Shown: positions 16,105-24,144 of the stretch, piece by piece
Layout of the letters: each line of letters begins with the position of its first letter
How positions within the stretch are numbered: the first letter of the stretch is position 1
From: a virus
Direction: 5' to 3' (one strand)
DNA: 64,000 nt
Virus record (IMG/VR): IMGVR_UViG_3300033150_001135
Location: 28,146-92,145 of that record
Program-made: the position numbers and the translations under genes
Notes under the pieces: generated by a model
Seen by the model: only the letters and a program-made list of their open reading frames with translations
The model's database searches: none
Told to the model about the DNA's origin: nothing

Positions 16105-17511
16105 ATGAAAAAGAATTGGTTTGAAGTTTCCAGAGAAGGGCTTAAGGAACTTCAAGCAGGAAAACCTAAGGATTTTGTAGTACGTGAGTTAGTTCAAAAT
16201 GCTTGGGACGAGGAGACCACGAATTGCTATCTTAGAATTACACGACTTGGAAACGGAGTCACTGAAATCACAGTAGAAGACGACAGTCCAGAAGGATTTA
16301 GAGACATTACTCATGCCTTTACCTTGTTCGCTCCCACTTACAAAAGATCAGATCCAGAGAAACGAGGTAGATTTAACATTGGGGAAAAGCAAGTGTTGGC
16401 TATCTGTGATGAAGCTGTTGTTTCTACTACAAAAGGAACAATAGTATTCTCATCAGAAGGAAGAGAGCAGAAACCGTTGAAACGTAAGGCAGGTAGTACT
16501 ATTCAAGTAAAGTTGCGAATGAACAAAGAAGAATACGAACAAATGCTAAACTCTACTCTTCTATATCTGCCTCCGAAAGGAGTGAATTTCCAAGTGAACG
16601 ATCGTCGTATTCTATACAGAGAGCCATACAAAGTGCTTGATGCTTTGTTACTTACAGATATCCAAAAAGAGCAAAGAGTGATCAGAGACTACAGAAAAAC
16701 TAAGGTACATCTTCATAAGGTTGAGGATGGTATTGCTTATCTTTACGAATTAGGTCTTCCTGTTTGTAAAATTGATTGTCCCTATCACGTGGATGTTCAG
16801 CAAAAAGTACCCATGTCAGTAGACCGAAACAAAATATCCAGAGGCTACTTACAAAAGTTGCTCACTTACGTCCTTAACGAAGTTTACGATGATGTTGATT
16901 CTAGTAGTACTTCGGAGCTTTGGATTAGAGAAGCATTGAGTAGTAAAATAATTAAAGAGGATGCCGTTCGCTCTATCATTAAGAAACGTTATGGAAGTAA
17001 GGTTGTTGTAGCAACACCAGGAGATCGAAGATCAGTTGATGCTGCATTATCCCACGGATACCGAGTATTATATGGTAACGAATTGTCCAGTCCTGAGTGG
17101 GAAAACATTCGTAAAGCAAATGCTATCAAGTCTGCTAGTACAATGTTTCCTTCCGATCCTACTGATAATGCTGTTGCGGTAGAGAGGGACGAGAACATGG
17201 TTAAAGTTAAGGAACTTGTTAAAAGGATTGCTCGTCGGTGCTTAGGGGTAGATGTAAAAGTTAGTTTTATGAGTTGGGACAGTAAAGTTTACGCACAATA
17301 CGGGCATCGAACCATTACGTTTAATGTCAAACAGTTAGGTAGACAATTCTTTAACCCTCCTCTTAGCGCTAGGATTATTGATCTAGTAGTTCATGAATTG
17401 GCACATGAGAAAGGATACCACACAGAAACCAGCTACCAAGATTGTATTACTAGAATGGCAGGCGAGTTGGTAATGGTTGCTTTAAAAGAACCAGAGTTTT
17501 TTAAGAGGTAA
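16105..17511 (+). CDS. GHKL-type ATPase with HExxH metallopeptidase-like C-terminus
   Basis: 468 residues from ATG 16105 behind AAAGGAGGAAAG. The N-terminal half carries Bergerat-fold signatures: ELVQNAWDEE (about 28-37, N box), DDSPEGF (about 59-65), and GRFNIGEKQ (about 88-96). Near the C-terminus VVHELAHEKGYH (about 428-439) is an HExxH zinc-protease signature with a further downstream Glu. T4 rIIA also contains a GHKL-type ATPase domain, so a role in host takeover or defence against other phages is conceivable. The substrate is unknown. An upstream in-frame ATG (15997) lies before the leader hairpins and is not favoured. Confidence 0.75.
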   Translation: MKKNWFEVSREGLKELQAGKPKDFVVRELVQNAWDEETTNCYLRITRLGNGVTEITVEDDSPEGFRDITHAFTLFAPTYKRSDPEKRGRFNIGEKQVLAICDEAVVSTTKGTIVFSSEGREQKPLKRKAGSTIQVKLRMNKEEYEQMLNSTLLYLPPKGVNFQVNDRRILYREPYKVLDALLLTDIQKEQRVIRDYRKTKVHLHKVEDGIAYLYELGLPVCKIDCPYHVDVQQKVPMSVDRNKISRGYLQKLLTYVLNEVYDDVDSSSTSELWIREALSSKIIKEDAVRSIIKKRYGSKVVVATPGDRRSVDAALSHGYRVLYGNELSSPEWENIRKANAIKSASTMFPSDPTDNAVAVERDENMVKVKELVKRIARRCLGVDVKVSFMSWDSKVYAQYGHRTITFNVKQLGRQFFNPPLSARIIDLVVHELAHEKGYHTETSYQDCITRMAGELVMVALKEPEFFKR

Positions 17512-17543
17512 GAGAGAGAGAAAACTTAAAAAAGGAGAAAACA

Positions 17544-17720
17544 ATGACACCGATACCAAAAGAAACCTTAAAAGTAGAAAAAAGAACGTGGAAATATACA
17601 AATCAATCTTTTGCTGACTGGTTTATCTATGAAAACAAGGACGATCTAGCTTTAGTTAGTCAGGAAGGTAAGATTGAACGGGTACTGCGAGGTGCTAATA
17701 AACCGGAGGAAAGAAAGTGA
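17544..17720 (+). CDS. Small hypothetical protein
   Basis: 58 residues from ATG 17544, with AAAAAGGAGAAAAC upstream. Its C-terminal codons contain GGAGGAAAGAAA, the site for the next gene, whose GTG overlaps its stop. Not recognised. Confidence 0.6.
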   Translation: MTPIPKETLKVEKRTWKYTNQSFADWFIYENKDDLALVSQEGKIERVLRGANKPEERK

Positions 17721-17956
17721 GAAAGAGTATTACAGAAATTAGAAAAGGATTTCAAAAACATTTCGATACCAACAACATCTTTCCAAGTATTCTAAGTACT
17801 ACGGCTAATTACGACTTCGACATTATCGAGTTTGACAAATGGTTACACAGTAAAGGCTACACTGAAGAAAAGCATGGAAGTATGAAGGATTTTGTTAATC
17901 AACGTTACGGGAAAGAAGCCAGACGGTTTATTGAATCCTTACTAAAGAGTAACTAA
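17717..17956 (+). CDS. Small hypothetical protein
   Basis: 79 residues from GTG 17717, behind GGAGGAAAGAAA. Helical and basic; the C-terminal half (GYTEEKHGSMKDFVNQRYG) resembles small nucleic-acid-associated helical domains. Not assigned. Confidence 0.6.
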   Translation: MRKSITEIRKGFQKHFDTNNIFPSILSTTANYDFDIIEFDKWLHSKGYTEEKHGSMKDFVNQRYGKEARRFIESLLKSN

Positions 17957-17986
17957 GTAGTGGGAAACAAGAAGGAGGTACAAAGA

Positions 17987-18535
17987 ATGGAAGAACTTAA
18001 TTTAGAGATGCTATATAGAATATTCCAACCAACACCGAAACGACTTGACATTAATACAAATGGATATCGGACTTTACAAACTATTGGTGAGTGGTGGACA
18101 CAAGGGTTTTGGGCACTTAAGGATTCCTTTGTTCCAGAGTTTATTAGAAAACAAGCTAGTACTAGCGCTCCAGAAAAGGAAGAAGTTATGCAAGGAGTTT
18201 TAGCCAAATTTCATAACAGTAGAATCACCTACAAAATTGAGAATCATATATACGTTAGCGACAATCGTCAGGATGGTATTCCAATTATTAGACTCGTTCC
18301 TGAAGGAGTATATCTTCATGAGCCAAACAAGATTTCTGAGGAAGCCGTTTACTTGAACATATACTATTTGAATATGCTACTAAAGGCAATATTTCAACAT
18401 TCAAACTGTGAGAAAAACCATGAGAAACTTTTCTCATTGACTGGTAACGGTAAACTAAACCACATGTTTGTGTCACGAGTTACTACGGATGGCAAAGAAC
18501 TTGTTGGAGTCGTAATGCCCTACAACTTTGGGTAA
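17987..18535 (+). CDS. Hypothetical protein
   Basis: 182 residues from ATG 17987, behind AAGGAGGTACAAAG (the in-frame GTG at 17960 has no site). Mixed alpha/beta, Trp/Tyr-rich, soluble. Not recognised. Confidence 0.65.
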   Translation: MEELNLEMLYRIFQPTPKRLDINTNGYRTLQTIGEWWTQGFWALKDSFVPEFIRKQASTSAPEKEEVMQGVLAKFHNSRITYKIENHIYVSDNRQDGIPIIRLVPEGVYLHEPNKISEEAVYLNIYYLNMLLKAIFQHSNCEKNHEKLFSLTGNGKLNHMFVSRVTTDGKELVGVVMPYNFG

Positions 18536-18597
18536 GGAGACTAATTTTTAATGAAATCAACTCAAACTAATAAAACTTTAAGTAAGTTAGAAGCAGA

Positions 18598-18825
18598 ATG
18601 GTAGAAAAAATGCCTACTACTTATATGGTTAGTATCAAGTTTCTTTATGATACGAAGGAATATGAGGTAATTTTTTATTTTCTTTCATATATGTCGGGAG
18701 TTTCTAGGGGTGTGGGTTTTCCTTTTTCTTTCCTCCTTGATCGAAGAGTATCCTGCACCCCGCTTCCGACTACCAAGCTAAACAATATAATAAATAAGGA
18801 TAAGAATGCTACAAATTACAACTAG
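18598..18825 (+). CDS. Doubtful small ORF in a C/T-rich stretch
   Basis: 75 codons without a ribosome binding site, with unusual Phe/Ser content. Its region (18724-18738) contains TTTTTCTTTCCTCCT followed by TGATC, which is antisense to the stereotyped leaders of the 13-17 kb genes. It may be noncoding. GGGGTG and CACCCC flank the segment and could pair. A TATAAT lies at 18786-18791, just before the helicase gene, without a clear -35. Confidence 0.25.
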   Translation: MVEKMPTTYMVSIKFLYDTKEYEVIFYFLSYMSGVSRGVGFPFSFLLDRRVSCTPLPTTKLNNIINKDKNATNYN

Positions 18826-20191
18826 AAACGTATACTCGTTTCTAAACGATTATACAGAAGAGTTAGAAAAAATACTTACAGTTCCTTATCCTAACTACTG
18901 GTTTTCACCCCGGTATCGTCAAGGACTTTGGGATGGTAAGCATCACTTCCTAAAAATACCGTCGTGTAAGTTTCCTACGGGACTTTTGTTTATTGTTGAA
19001 AACTACTGTAAGAAAACCAGTACAAAGTATGAAGTAGTGGATCGTAGAATCGCTACTACTATAAGTAAGAAGGAATCAGTAGTACCAAACGATCTACTAG
19101 ATGGGATAACTTTACGACCTTACCAAGTAGAAGCAGTACAAGCAGCTTTACGAAGTGGTAGAGGTATTATAGAAGCTCCCACAGGGTCAGGGAAAACAGA
19201 AATTGCTATAGCTATTGTAAAAAAGATAGGAGCTAGAACTTTGTTTATGGTTAATTCAAAAGATTTGTTGTATCAGACAGCAGAGCGCTTTGAGAAACGG
19301 TTACCAGGTACTACGGTGGGCAGAATAGGAGAAGGACTACTTGAAATAGAACCAATAACTATAGCTACTGTACAAAGTCTGCTTTCAATTCTAAAACGAG
19401 TACCAAGGGAAGGAAAAGACTTGTTAAACTTCTATGAAGTAATGATACAGGATGAATGCCATCATTCAAGTTCCATGAATTTCTATAAACTTGCTATGTT
19501 TATGCATAATGCTTACTGGAGGTTTGGGTTTTCTGGTACTGCTCTTCGTAGAGATGTGTTATCGAATATGAAAGCTATGGCGATAACCGGTCCTGCTATC
19601 TACAACATAGAAACTTCTGATCTGATCAAGAAAGGATATCTTTCAGACATTCAGATTAAAGTATTAGAGAATTCTGAGATTGTTCATGAAGCTACATGGC
19701 AAAAGATATACGAGGCTGGTGTAGTAACCTCTACTACACGGAACGAACTAATAGTGCAACAGGTTGTAAAAGAATTTAAGAAAAAGAAGAAGGTGATAGT
19801 TCTAGTTCGTTACGTAGAGCATGGAAAAATTCTACAAAAGTTGTTGGAAGATCGTAGTACTCCTGCGTTATTTGTTTGGGGTACCCATGATGGAGGGTAT
19901 CGTACAGAGGTAAAGGATAAGTTTAATCGTAAAGGAAAGTTCGTACTTATTACTTCCGACATTTTCTCTGAAGGAGTAGATATTCCAGCTATAGATGTAC
20001 TTGTAATAGCTTCTGGCGGTAAGTCGGAATGGAAAACTATTCAAAAAGTGGGGAGAGGCTTGAGAAAGAAAGGAAAAAATGATATACTATTAGTATATGA
20101 TATTCAGGACAGTAGTAAGTATTTGAAAACTCATAGTAAAGAACGTTTAGAGATATATAAGAAAGAAGGTTGGATGGAAGACGAGCAATGA
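18806..20191 (+). CDS. SF2 DNA helicase, UvsW/T5 D10-like
   Basis: 461 residues. The N-terminal 100 residues resemble the UvsW N-terminal DNA-binding region. Motif I APTGSGKTE (about 123-131), motif II DECH (about 216-219), motif III SGTAL (about 240-244) and motif VI QKVGRGLRKKG (about 412-422) are all present. UvsW-type enzymes unwind branched DNA and R-loops and help switch replication to recombination-dependent mode. AAGGATAAG precedes ATG 18806. Confidence 0.9.
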   Translation: MLQITTRNVYSFLNDYTEELEKILTVPYPNYWFSPRYRQGLWDGKHHFLKIPSCKFPTGLLFIVENYCKKTSTKYEVVDRRIATTISKKESVVPNDLLDGITLRPYQVEAVQAALRSGRGIIEAPTGSGKTEIAIAIVKKIGARTLFMVNSKDLLYQTAERFEKRLPGTTVGRIGEGLLEIEPITIATVQSLLSILKRVPREGKDLLNFYEVMIQDECHHSSSMNFYKLAMFMHNAYWRFGFSGTALRRDVLSNMKAMAITGPAIYNIETSDLIKKGYLSDIQIKVLENSEIVHEATWQKIYEAGVVTSTTRNELIVQQVVKEFKKKKKVIVLVRYVEHGKILQKLLEDRSTPALFVWGTHDGGYRTEVKDKFNRKGKFVLITSDIFSEGVDIPAIDVLVIASGGKSEWKTIQKVGRGLRKKGKNDILLVYDIQDSSKYLKTHSKERLEIYKKEGWMEDEQ

Positions 20192-20379
20192 GATGGCGTA
20201 GGTTAAGAGAGAAATATAACGAAGGTAAGCAAGATCATTTCTCCGATCCTTACGATTATATTCGGTATCTAAGGAGTATAGGGCAGAGGAGTGAAGCTAG
20301 AGAAGTAGAAAAAATACTAAATAGAAAAGCAAAAGAGGCAAACGACGATGAAGAAGCAACCAAAAATACAAGTATTTAG
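20188..20379 (+). CDS. Small hypothetical protein
   Basis: 63 residues in ATGA overlap with the helicase gene. Basic and helical, with a DPYDYIRYLRSIGQ segment. Probably coupled to helicase translation. Not recognised. Confidence 0.5.
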   Translation: MRWRRLREKYNEGKQDHFSDPYDYIRYLRSIGQRSEAREVEKILNRKAKEANDDEEATKNTSI

Positions 20380-20539
20380 TTTACCTCAGTTTAAGTATCC
20401 TTTTGTAGTTATCGAATTGAGAAATAGGACTTACTGCGGTTTCTATTTTGAGCCCGAGATTCACCTATGGGAAAGTATAGAGACTAACGTGATGGGGAGG
20501 AAGCTGAAGTTTCATGGGAGGGAAAACAACTATGACTAA
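20348..20539 (+). CDS. Small hypothetical protein
   Basis: 63 residues overlapping the previous gene by 32 nt in another frame. Beta-rich (FVVIELRNRTYCGFYFEP). Its end carries the GGGAGGG site for the next gene. Not recognised. Confidence 0.5.
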   Translation: MKKQPKIQVFSLPQFKYPFVVIELRNRTYCGFYFEPEIHLWESIETNVMGRKLKFHGRENNYD

Positions 20540-20903
20540 ACAAATTAAACTCAAGCCCTGTCCATTTTGTGGCAGTAGTAAGCAGAAATTATTTAATTTT
20601 TTCTTGGAGCCACAAATCGAGCCGATTCAAATTCGTTGTGAATATTGTGGAACTCTTGGCCCGGAAGCACATTCAAGCCAGGGTGCTAAAGAGGCGTGGA
20701 ATGAAAGGGTAAAGAGAAAAAGGATGAGTAAACAAAGAAGCAAAGAGGAAATAGTAGGCGATTTTTTACAAAGAACTTCCTATAGAACAAACACTGCCGA
20801 TATGGCATGGATTTTACGATGGGGTTTTGAATCCTTCCTAGAAGTCTTTTGTGATATTCGGGACAACCTCAAGGGGCAATCCAACGAAGGAGATAAAGAA
20901 TGA
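20532..20903 (+). CDS. Lar-like zinc-ribbon protein, copy 1
   Basis: 123 residues from ATG 20532 (GGGAGGG at 20516-20522). Residues 1-55 carry KPCPFCGS, then CEYCGT, then EAWNER, the pattern of the Lar restriction-alleviation family. In E. coli, the Rac-prophage Lar protein modulates the EcoKI type I system; most phage members are untested. The C-terminal 65 residues are an extra helical domain. A shorter paralogue lies at 21362. Confidence 0.75.
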   Translation: MTKQIKLKPCPFCGSSKQKLFNFFLEPQIEPIQIRCEYCGTLGPEAHSSQGAKEAWNERVKRKRMSKQRSKEEIVGDFLQRTSYRTNTADMAWILRWGFESFLEVFCDIRDNLKGQSNEGDKE

Positions 20904-21076
20904 GATTAAAGTTTGAAAATATGTGGAAAGGAAGTTCATTGAAAGCTGGCGGGGTTTTCCCTATTGATATTATTGAGGTTTATTTTGATATTAATCCAGG
21001 TTGTAAATATTTCCGTTTAGTCATTTTAAATTTCGTTTTTTCAGTACAGTTTAGGGGAGGAGATATGATAAAATGA
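20900..21076 (+). CDS. Small hypothetical protein
   Basis: 58 residues between ATGA overlaps on both sides, with AAGGAGATAAAG before ATG 20900. Hydrophobic beta-rich C-terminal half. Not recognised. Confidence 0.5.
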   Translation: MRLKFENMWKGSSLKAGGVFPIDIIEVYFDINPGCKYFRLVILNFVFSVQFRGGDMIK

Positions 21077-21276
21077 CCATAAAGAACCTTTCAAAAAGAA
21101 AATGTCCTTACTGTGGTAAGGAGTTTGAGCCTAAAGTTTTTTGGCAAAAGTTTTGTTGTCCCGAACACCAAAAAGCTTATTGGAATGACATGAGAAAAGG
21201 GAATCGTGCCCTAAGGCAAAAAATAATTGAACTAGATAAAGAAATAGAAGAACTAAAACAAAAAATAAGCAATTAG
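21073..21276 (+). CDS. Small zinc-finger/coiled-coil protein
   Basis: 67 residues. CPYCGKEF (about 10-17) and FCCPEHQKAYW (about 26-36) form a treble-clef-like zinc site, followed by a Leu/Glu/Lys coiled coil. GGGGAGGAG lies upstream. Possibly DNA-binding; function unknown. Confidence 0.65.
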   Translation: MTIKNLSKRKCPYCGKEFEPKVFWQKFCCPEHQKAYWNDMRKGNRALRQKIIELDKEIEELKQKISN

Positions 21277-21361
21277 TAAGTAGAGCAATTAGCCGGAATG
21301 CTTATCATCCCAAAGGAAAAACTTTGACGAAATGGTCTAAAAGATATTGGGAGGGAAAACT

Positions 21362-21544
21362 ATGACTAAACAAACCAGCTTCAAACCTTGCCCATTTTGT
21401 GGGAGTGAGAAAGCGATTTACATGAATAATGTAAGTGAAGGAGTTTATTGGGTTTTTTGCTTTAGATGTAATGCAACAGGACCACCGAAGGATACCGAAG
21501 CAAAAGCATTCGAAGCATGGAATGAAAGGACAGAGAAGGAGTAA
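21362..21544 (+). CDS. Lar-like zinc-ribbon protein, copy 2
   Basis: 60 residues from ATG 21362, with the same GGGAGGGAAAAC leader and MTKQ start as copy 1. KPCPFCGS, CFRCNATGP and AFEAWNER match the Lar family at usual length. The shared leader points to gene duplication. Confidence 0.75.
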   Translation: MTKQTSFKPCPFCGSEKAIYMNNVSEGVYWVFCFRCNATGPPKDTEAKAFEAWNERTEKE

Positions 21545-21548
21545 TCCA

Positions 21549-21956
21549 ATGAAAAATAAATCAGAAGAGATTGTTTTAGAGGACCTTACTTGTGGATATA
21601 AGCGAATAGCAAAAAAGTTAATCATCCCATCTACAGAAGAAGCGGAAGAAATCATCTATATCAGAAGTTTTTACAAGAACTTAGATGGCGAGTGGATTGA
21701 AAAGAACGATTCTCCAACATCCCTTGAATTTTCTGATATCATCAAAATTTACGAAGCCTGGGGGAAGAAAAAAGAAGTCACGGAAAATGATGTGTGGATA
21801 TTACTTTTTGGACTTCGTGCAATAGAAGATAAGATAGTTACAGAAGAAAACATAACGAAATTTCAAACCAATTTTATCACTAACTGGCTTTCTAAACTAG
21901 GTATAGAGGTAAAGTCAGAAGGAGAGGCAAATGAAAATAACAAAGGCATGGATTAA
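21549..21956 (+). CDS. Hypothetical protein
   Basis: 135 residues. ATG 21549 follows AAGGAGTAATCCA, a junction motif that recurs between the genes of this cluster. Helical and acidic. Not recognised. Confidence 0.6.
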   Translation: MKNKSEEIVLEDLTCGYKRIAKKLIIPSTEEAEEIIYIRSFYKNLDGEWIEKNDSPTSLEFSDIIKIYEAWGKKKEVTENDVWILLFGLRAIEDKIVTEENITKFQTNFITNWLSKLGIEVKSEGEANENNKGMD

Positions 21957-22437
21957 AAAATGGAAGCCTTGTGACGAAGCTATAGAGTGGATCGAAGAGC
22001 AAGATACGAAAGATGTGTTTGAGTTAATTAGAAAGCTCAGACATTCAAACGTATCGAACAAGTATGACTGGTTGTTTTGGGCTATACCAAGATTGATAAA
22101 GACAAAGAAGGATAAAATCAGATTTGCCTTATATTGTATTGAGTTTGTTACGTTACCTATAGTTGAGGAAGAATGTCTTTATGGCAAATGTCATCAAGAA
22201 GCAACGAGAGATGTTAAAGATGCTGCTATTCGATATGCCGTTTGGTCTATTGTTGAGATGACTGAGGCTATTCATTGGGCAACTACTAAAAAAAATAAAA
22301 TTAGGACTACTAAAGCTGTCACTAAGGTTGTTGCTATAGCCACTAAGGCTGTTACTAAGGCTGGTAAGTATGTTGATGAAAAAAGAGATGCGATAGTAGA
22401 TTATGGGGTTAAGTTATTAAAGGAGCAATCTAACTAA
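21931..22437 (+). CDS. Hypothetical protein of a common phage/bacterial helical family
   Basis: 168 residues. The start MKITKAWIKKWKPCDEAIEWI resembles a frequent phage N-terminal motif (K-x-W-x5-C-x3-x-WF/I). The C-terminal region has repeated Thr/Lys/Ala/Val stretches (TKAVTKVVAIATKAVTKAG) that may be an amphipathic helix. Function unknown. Confidence 0.6.
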   Translation: MKITKAWIKKWKPCDEAIEWIEEQDTKDVFELIRKLRHSNVSNKYDWLFWAIPRLIKTKKDKIRFALYCIEFVTLPIVEEECLYGKCHQEATRDVKDAAIRYAVWSIVEMTEAIHWATTKKNKIRTTKAVTKVVAIATKAVTKAGKYVDEKRDAIVDYGVKLLKEQSN

Positions 22438-22449
22438 GAGAGATAAGAA

Positions 22450-22779
22450 ATGAATATGTATCCAACGAAAGAACAATTAGAGAAGATACACGAGATTGAC
22501 AAACTAAAACTTCCGATAAAGGAAAAAGTCCCTAAAATGCTTTCTCATCTCAAATCTATATGGTACTATAATAATTTTTTCATTGACAACGGAAAAGATG
22601 GCTTTGAACTCCATACTGGTGGCTGGTCTGGTAACGAGGATATTATATCAGAACTAAGAAAAACAGCGTTTTGGATTTTTTTCTGGCAGAAGACAGAAAG
22701 GGGAGGGCATTATTACTTTGACTATCAAATGGTGAGAATGGATGAAAAGGAACAATCCAATGAAGGGGGTAGGAGATGA
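22450..22779 (+). CDS. Hypothetical protein
   Basis: 109 residues, Trp/Phe/Tyr-rich centre (FWIFFWQKTERGGHYYFDY) that I associate with small uncharacterised phage proteins. Ends in KEQSNEGG, coding part of the recurrent junction motif. Confidence 0.6.
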   Translation: MNMYPTKEQLEKIHEIDKLKLPIKEKVPKMLSHLKSIWYYNNFFIDNGKDGFELHTGGWSGNEDIISELRKTAFWIFFWQKTERGGHYYFDYQMVRMDEKEQSNEGGRR

Positions 22780-23036
22780 GAGAAAATTTAAACCCAATGT
22801 CTAAGGGGCAAGCTATACTACTAAGCAAGTCAAAATTCTACGAAGATTGGATAGATGGGGATATTGTGGCATTTCAATTATTCACAAGCAAACTTTGTAT
22901 GCCGTTTGGAATACTTCATAAAGCAACGGAAACGGTTTTGAACCGCCCTATATGGATTCATGAGTTTGGGTCTAGGGGACATTTACAAGAAGAATTTATT
23001 ATAAAACTCAAATCTAAAAAAGGAGCAATCCAATAA
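22776..23036 (+). CDS. Hypothetical protein
   Basis: 86 residues in ATGA overlap with the previous gene. Mixed composition, no motif recognised. Its end contains AAAGGAGCAATCCAA. Confidence 0.55.
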   Translation: MRENLNPMSKGQAILLSKSKFYEDWIDGDIVAFQLFTSKLCMPFGILHKATETVLNRPIWIHEFGSRGHLQEEFIIKLKSKKGAIQ

Positions 23037-23048
23037 AGGAGGTAAAAA

Positions 23049-23297
23049 ATGAGTAGTTATACATATTATCCAGAGGACAGGATTCCTTTTACAAAGAATT
23101 CGCCTAGATGTCCTAAGTGCGGTGGAAAAACACAACGAACATACCAGATTGGTGGGGGAGTGTTTAGTCCTTATCGTGATTCTGATTGGTCAGGGGTTGA
23201 GTTTCTAAACGTATATTGCCAAGACTGCACCTACAGATTTCCGCAGTATGTTAAAACTCCCAAGAAGGAGCAATCCAACCAAAGGAAGAGTAAATGA
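23049..23297 (+). CDS. Zinc-ribbon protein
   Basis: 82 residues. CPKCGG (about 21-26) and CQDC (about 58-61) form a zinc ribbon with an aromatic insert. AAAGGAGGTAAAAA precedes ATG 23049. It ends in KKEQSN, the junction motif. Function unknown. Confidence 0.65.
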   Translation: MSSYTYYPEDRIPFTKNSPRCPKCGGKTQRTYQIGGGVFSPYRDSDWSGVEFLNVYCQDCTYRFPQYVKTPKKEQSNQRKSK

Positions 23298-23503
23298 AAA
23301 AGAAAATGGAACCCGCTGAAGTATGGGTTTATTGTCCCTACTGCGGTACTAAGAGCTGGTTTGTACTTTCATTGTCTGATACTATGGAACCTGTGTGTCA
23401 AAAATGTGGGAGAGAACTGAAGCCTCTTCAGTTACTTAAAGAAGTTATAGGAAAAAGAGGTAGTAAGAACTTAAATTATAATAGGATAGGAGGTAAGAAA
23501 TGA
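23294..23503 (+). CDS. Zinc-ribbon protein
   Basis: 69 residues in ATGA overlap. CPYCGT (about 14-19) and CQKCGREL (about 35-42) form a zinc ribbon. Basic C-terminus. It is one of five zinc-knuckle genes within 3 kb. Confidence 0.65.
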   Translation: MKKKMEPAEVWVYCPYCGTKSWFVLSLSDTMEPVCQKCGRELKPLQLLKEVIGKRGSKNLNYNRIGGKK

Positions 23504-23706
23504 TAGTTATAACAAGAAACAAAGTGTTTGTTTGGGTATCAACTGTGGGATTTGTTTGTTTCATACTAGGTTTTTTTCTGGGACTTTATGTGCAACAGAA
23601 TTATTGTAAATTCCAAATGGAGAGGAGTATGGAAAAAAGTCAAGAACTAGCTACCTCTTACCATGTACCAGAATCAAGCCCAGATATAGAGAGATTATCA
23701 AGATAG
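23500..23706 (+). CDS. Small single-pass membrane protein
   Basis: 68 residues. Residues about 10-29 form a hydrophobic Phe/Val/Gly helix, followed by a polar tail. AGGAGG precedes ATG 23500, which overlaps the previous stop. Function unknown. Confidence 0.55.
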   Translation: MIVITRNKVFVWVSTVGFVCFILGFFLGLYVQQNYCKFQMERSMEKSQELATSYHVPESSPDIERLSR

Positions 23707-23794
23707 ATAGAGAGCAATGGAAAAGATACAAAAAAAAGTAAGGGTAGAGGTAAGTAACCTATATTAACCGTATATGTAAGGAGGATACAAAGTT

Positions 23795-24034
23795 ATGGAA
23801 CAAAAGTTAAAAGAAAAAATCGATGAGTGGGCAAACAAAGAACCTCGTTCATTAGTTGAACTTATGCCCGACTATCTAGTGGAAACGATACGAAGAACTC
23901 CTGACCTCTTCGCAGCTTCTCGTAATCAGTCAGTAGAAAGATTTCTACGAGACATAGGATTCGATGAACCTGCGGTACGGGAAATACTGAGACAAAGGAG
24001 AAGGGAGAAAAAGTGTTATGACACAAGTATGTAG
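23795..24034 (+). CDS. Small hypothetical protein
   Basis: 79 residues behind AAGGAGGATAC. Helical and charged, with a basic Arg-rich C-terminus. The 88 nt upstream hold no gene I can support. Confidence 0.6.
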   Translation: MEQKLKEKIDEWANKEPRSLVELMPDYLVETIRRTPDLFAASRNQSVERFLRDIGFDEPAVREILRQRRREKKCYDTSM

Positions 24035-24036
24035 AA

Positions 24037-24106
24037 GGGTATATAAGATTACTGGTTAGTATCGAGTTCACTCGTGAGACCACGAGAGAACGAGTGCTTT
24101 ATACCC
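24037..24106 (+). ncRNA. Candidate structured RNA element
   Basis: GGGTATA (24037-24043) pairs with TATACCC (24100-24106), extendable with AAG/CTT. Inside, CTCGTG-AGAC-CACGAG (24071-24086) forms a perfect hairpin that competes with CACTCG (24069-24074) pairing CGAGTG (24091-24096). It starts right after the previous stop codon and lacks tRNA hallmarks. Function unknown. Confidence 0.5.
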
Positions 24107-24127
24107 CAAAAACAACTATTCAACCAT

Positions 24128-24144
24128 TACGAAGGAGTTTCGTA
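24128..24144 (+). promoter_or_regulatory. Ribosome-binding-site hairpin
   Basis: TACGAA (24128-24133) pairs with TTCGTA (24139-24144). The GGAG of the ribosome binding site is the loop, and the start codon begins on the last stem base. Such a fold could act as a translational switch. Confidence 0.55.

Noticed and set aside
18551-18604. 17-codon ORF before the helicase region
   Set aside because: Very short with a badly spaced site; no support beyond an ATG.
23717-23767. 16-codon ORF between 23706 and 23795
   Set aside because: Too short, no ribosome binding site, not coupled to neighbours.
24037-24106. tRNA interpretation of the structured element
   Set aside because: The seven-base end stem is tRNA-like, but there is no D arm, no TTCRA loop in the right place and no anticodon arm of correct size.
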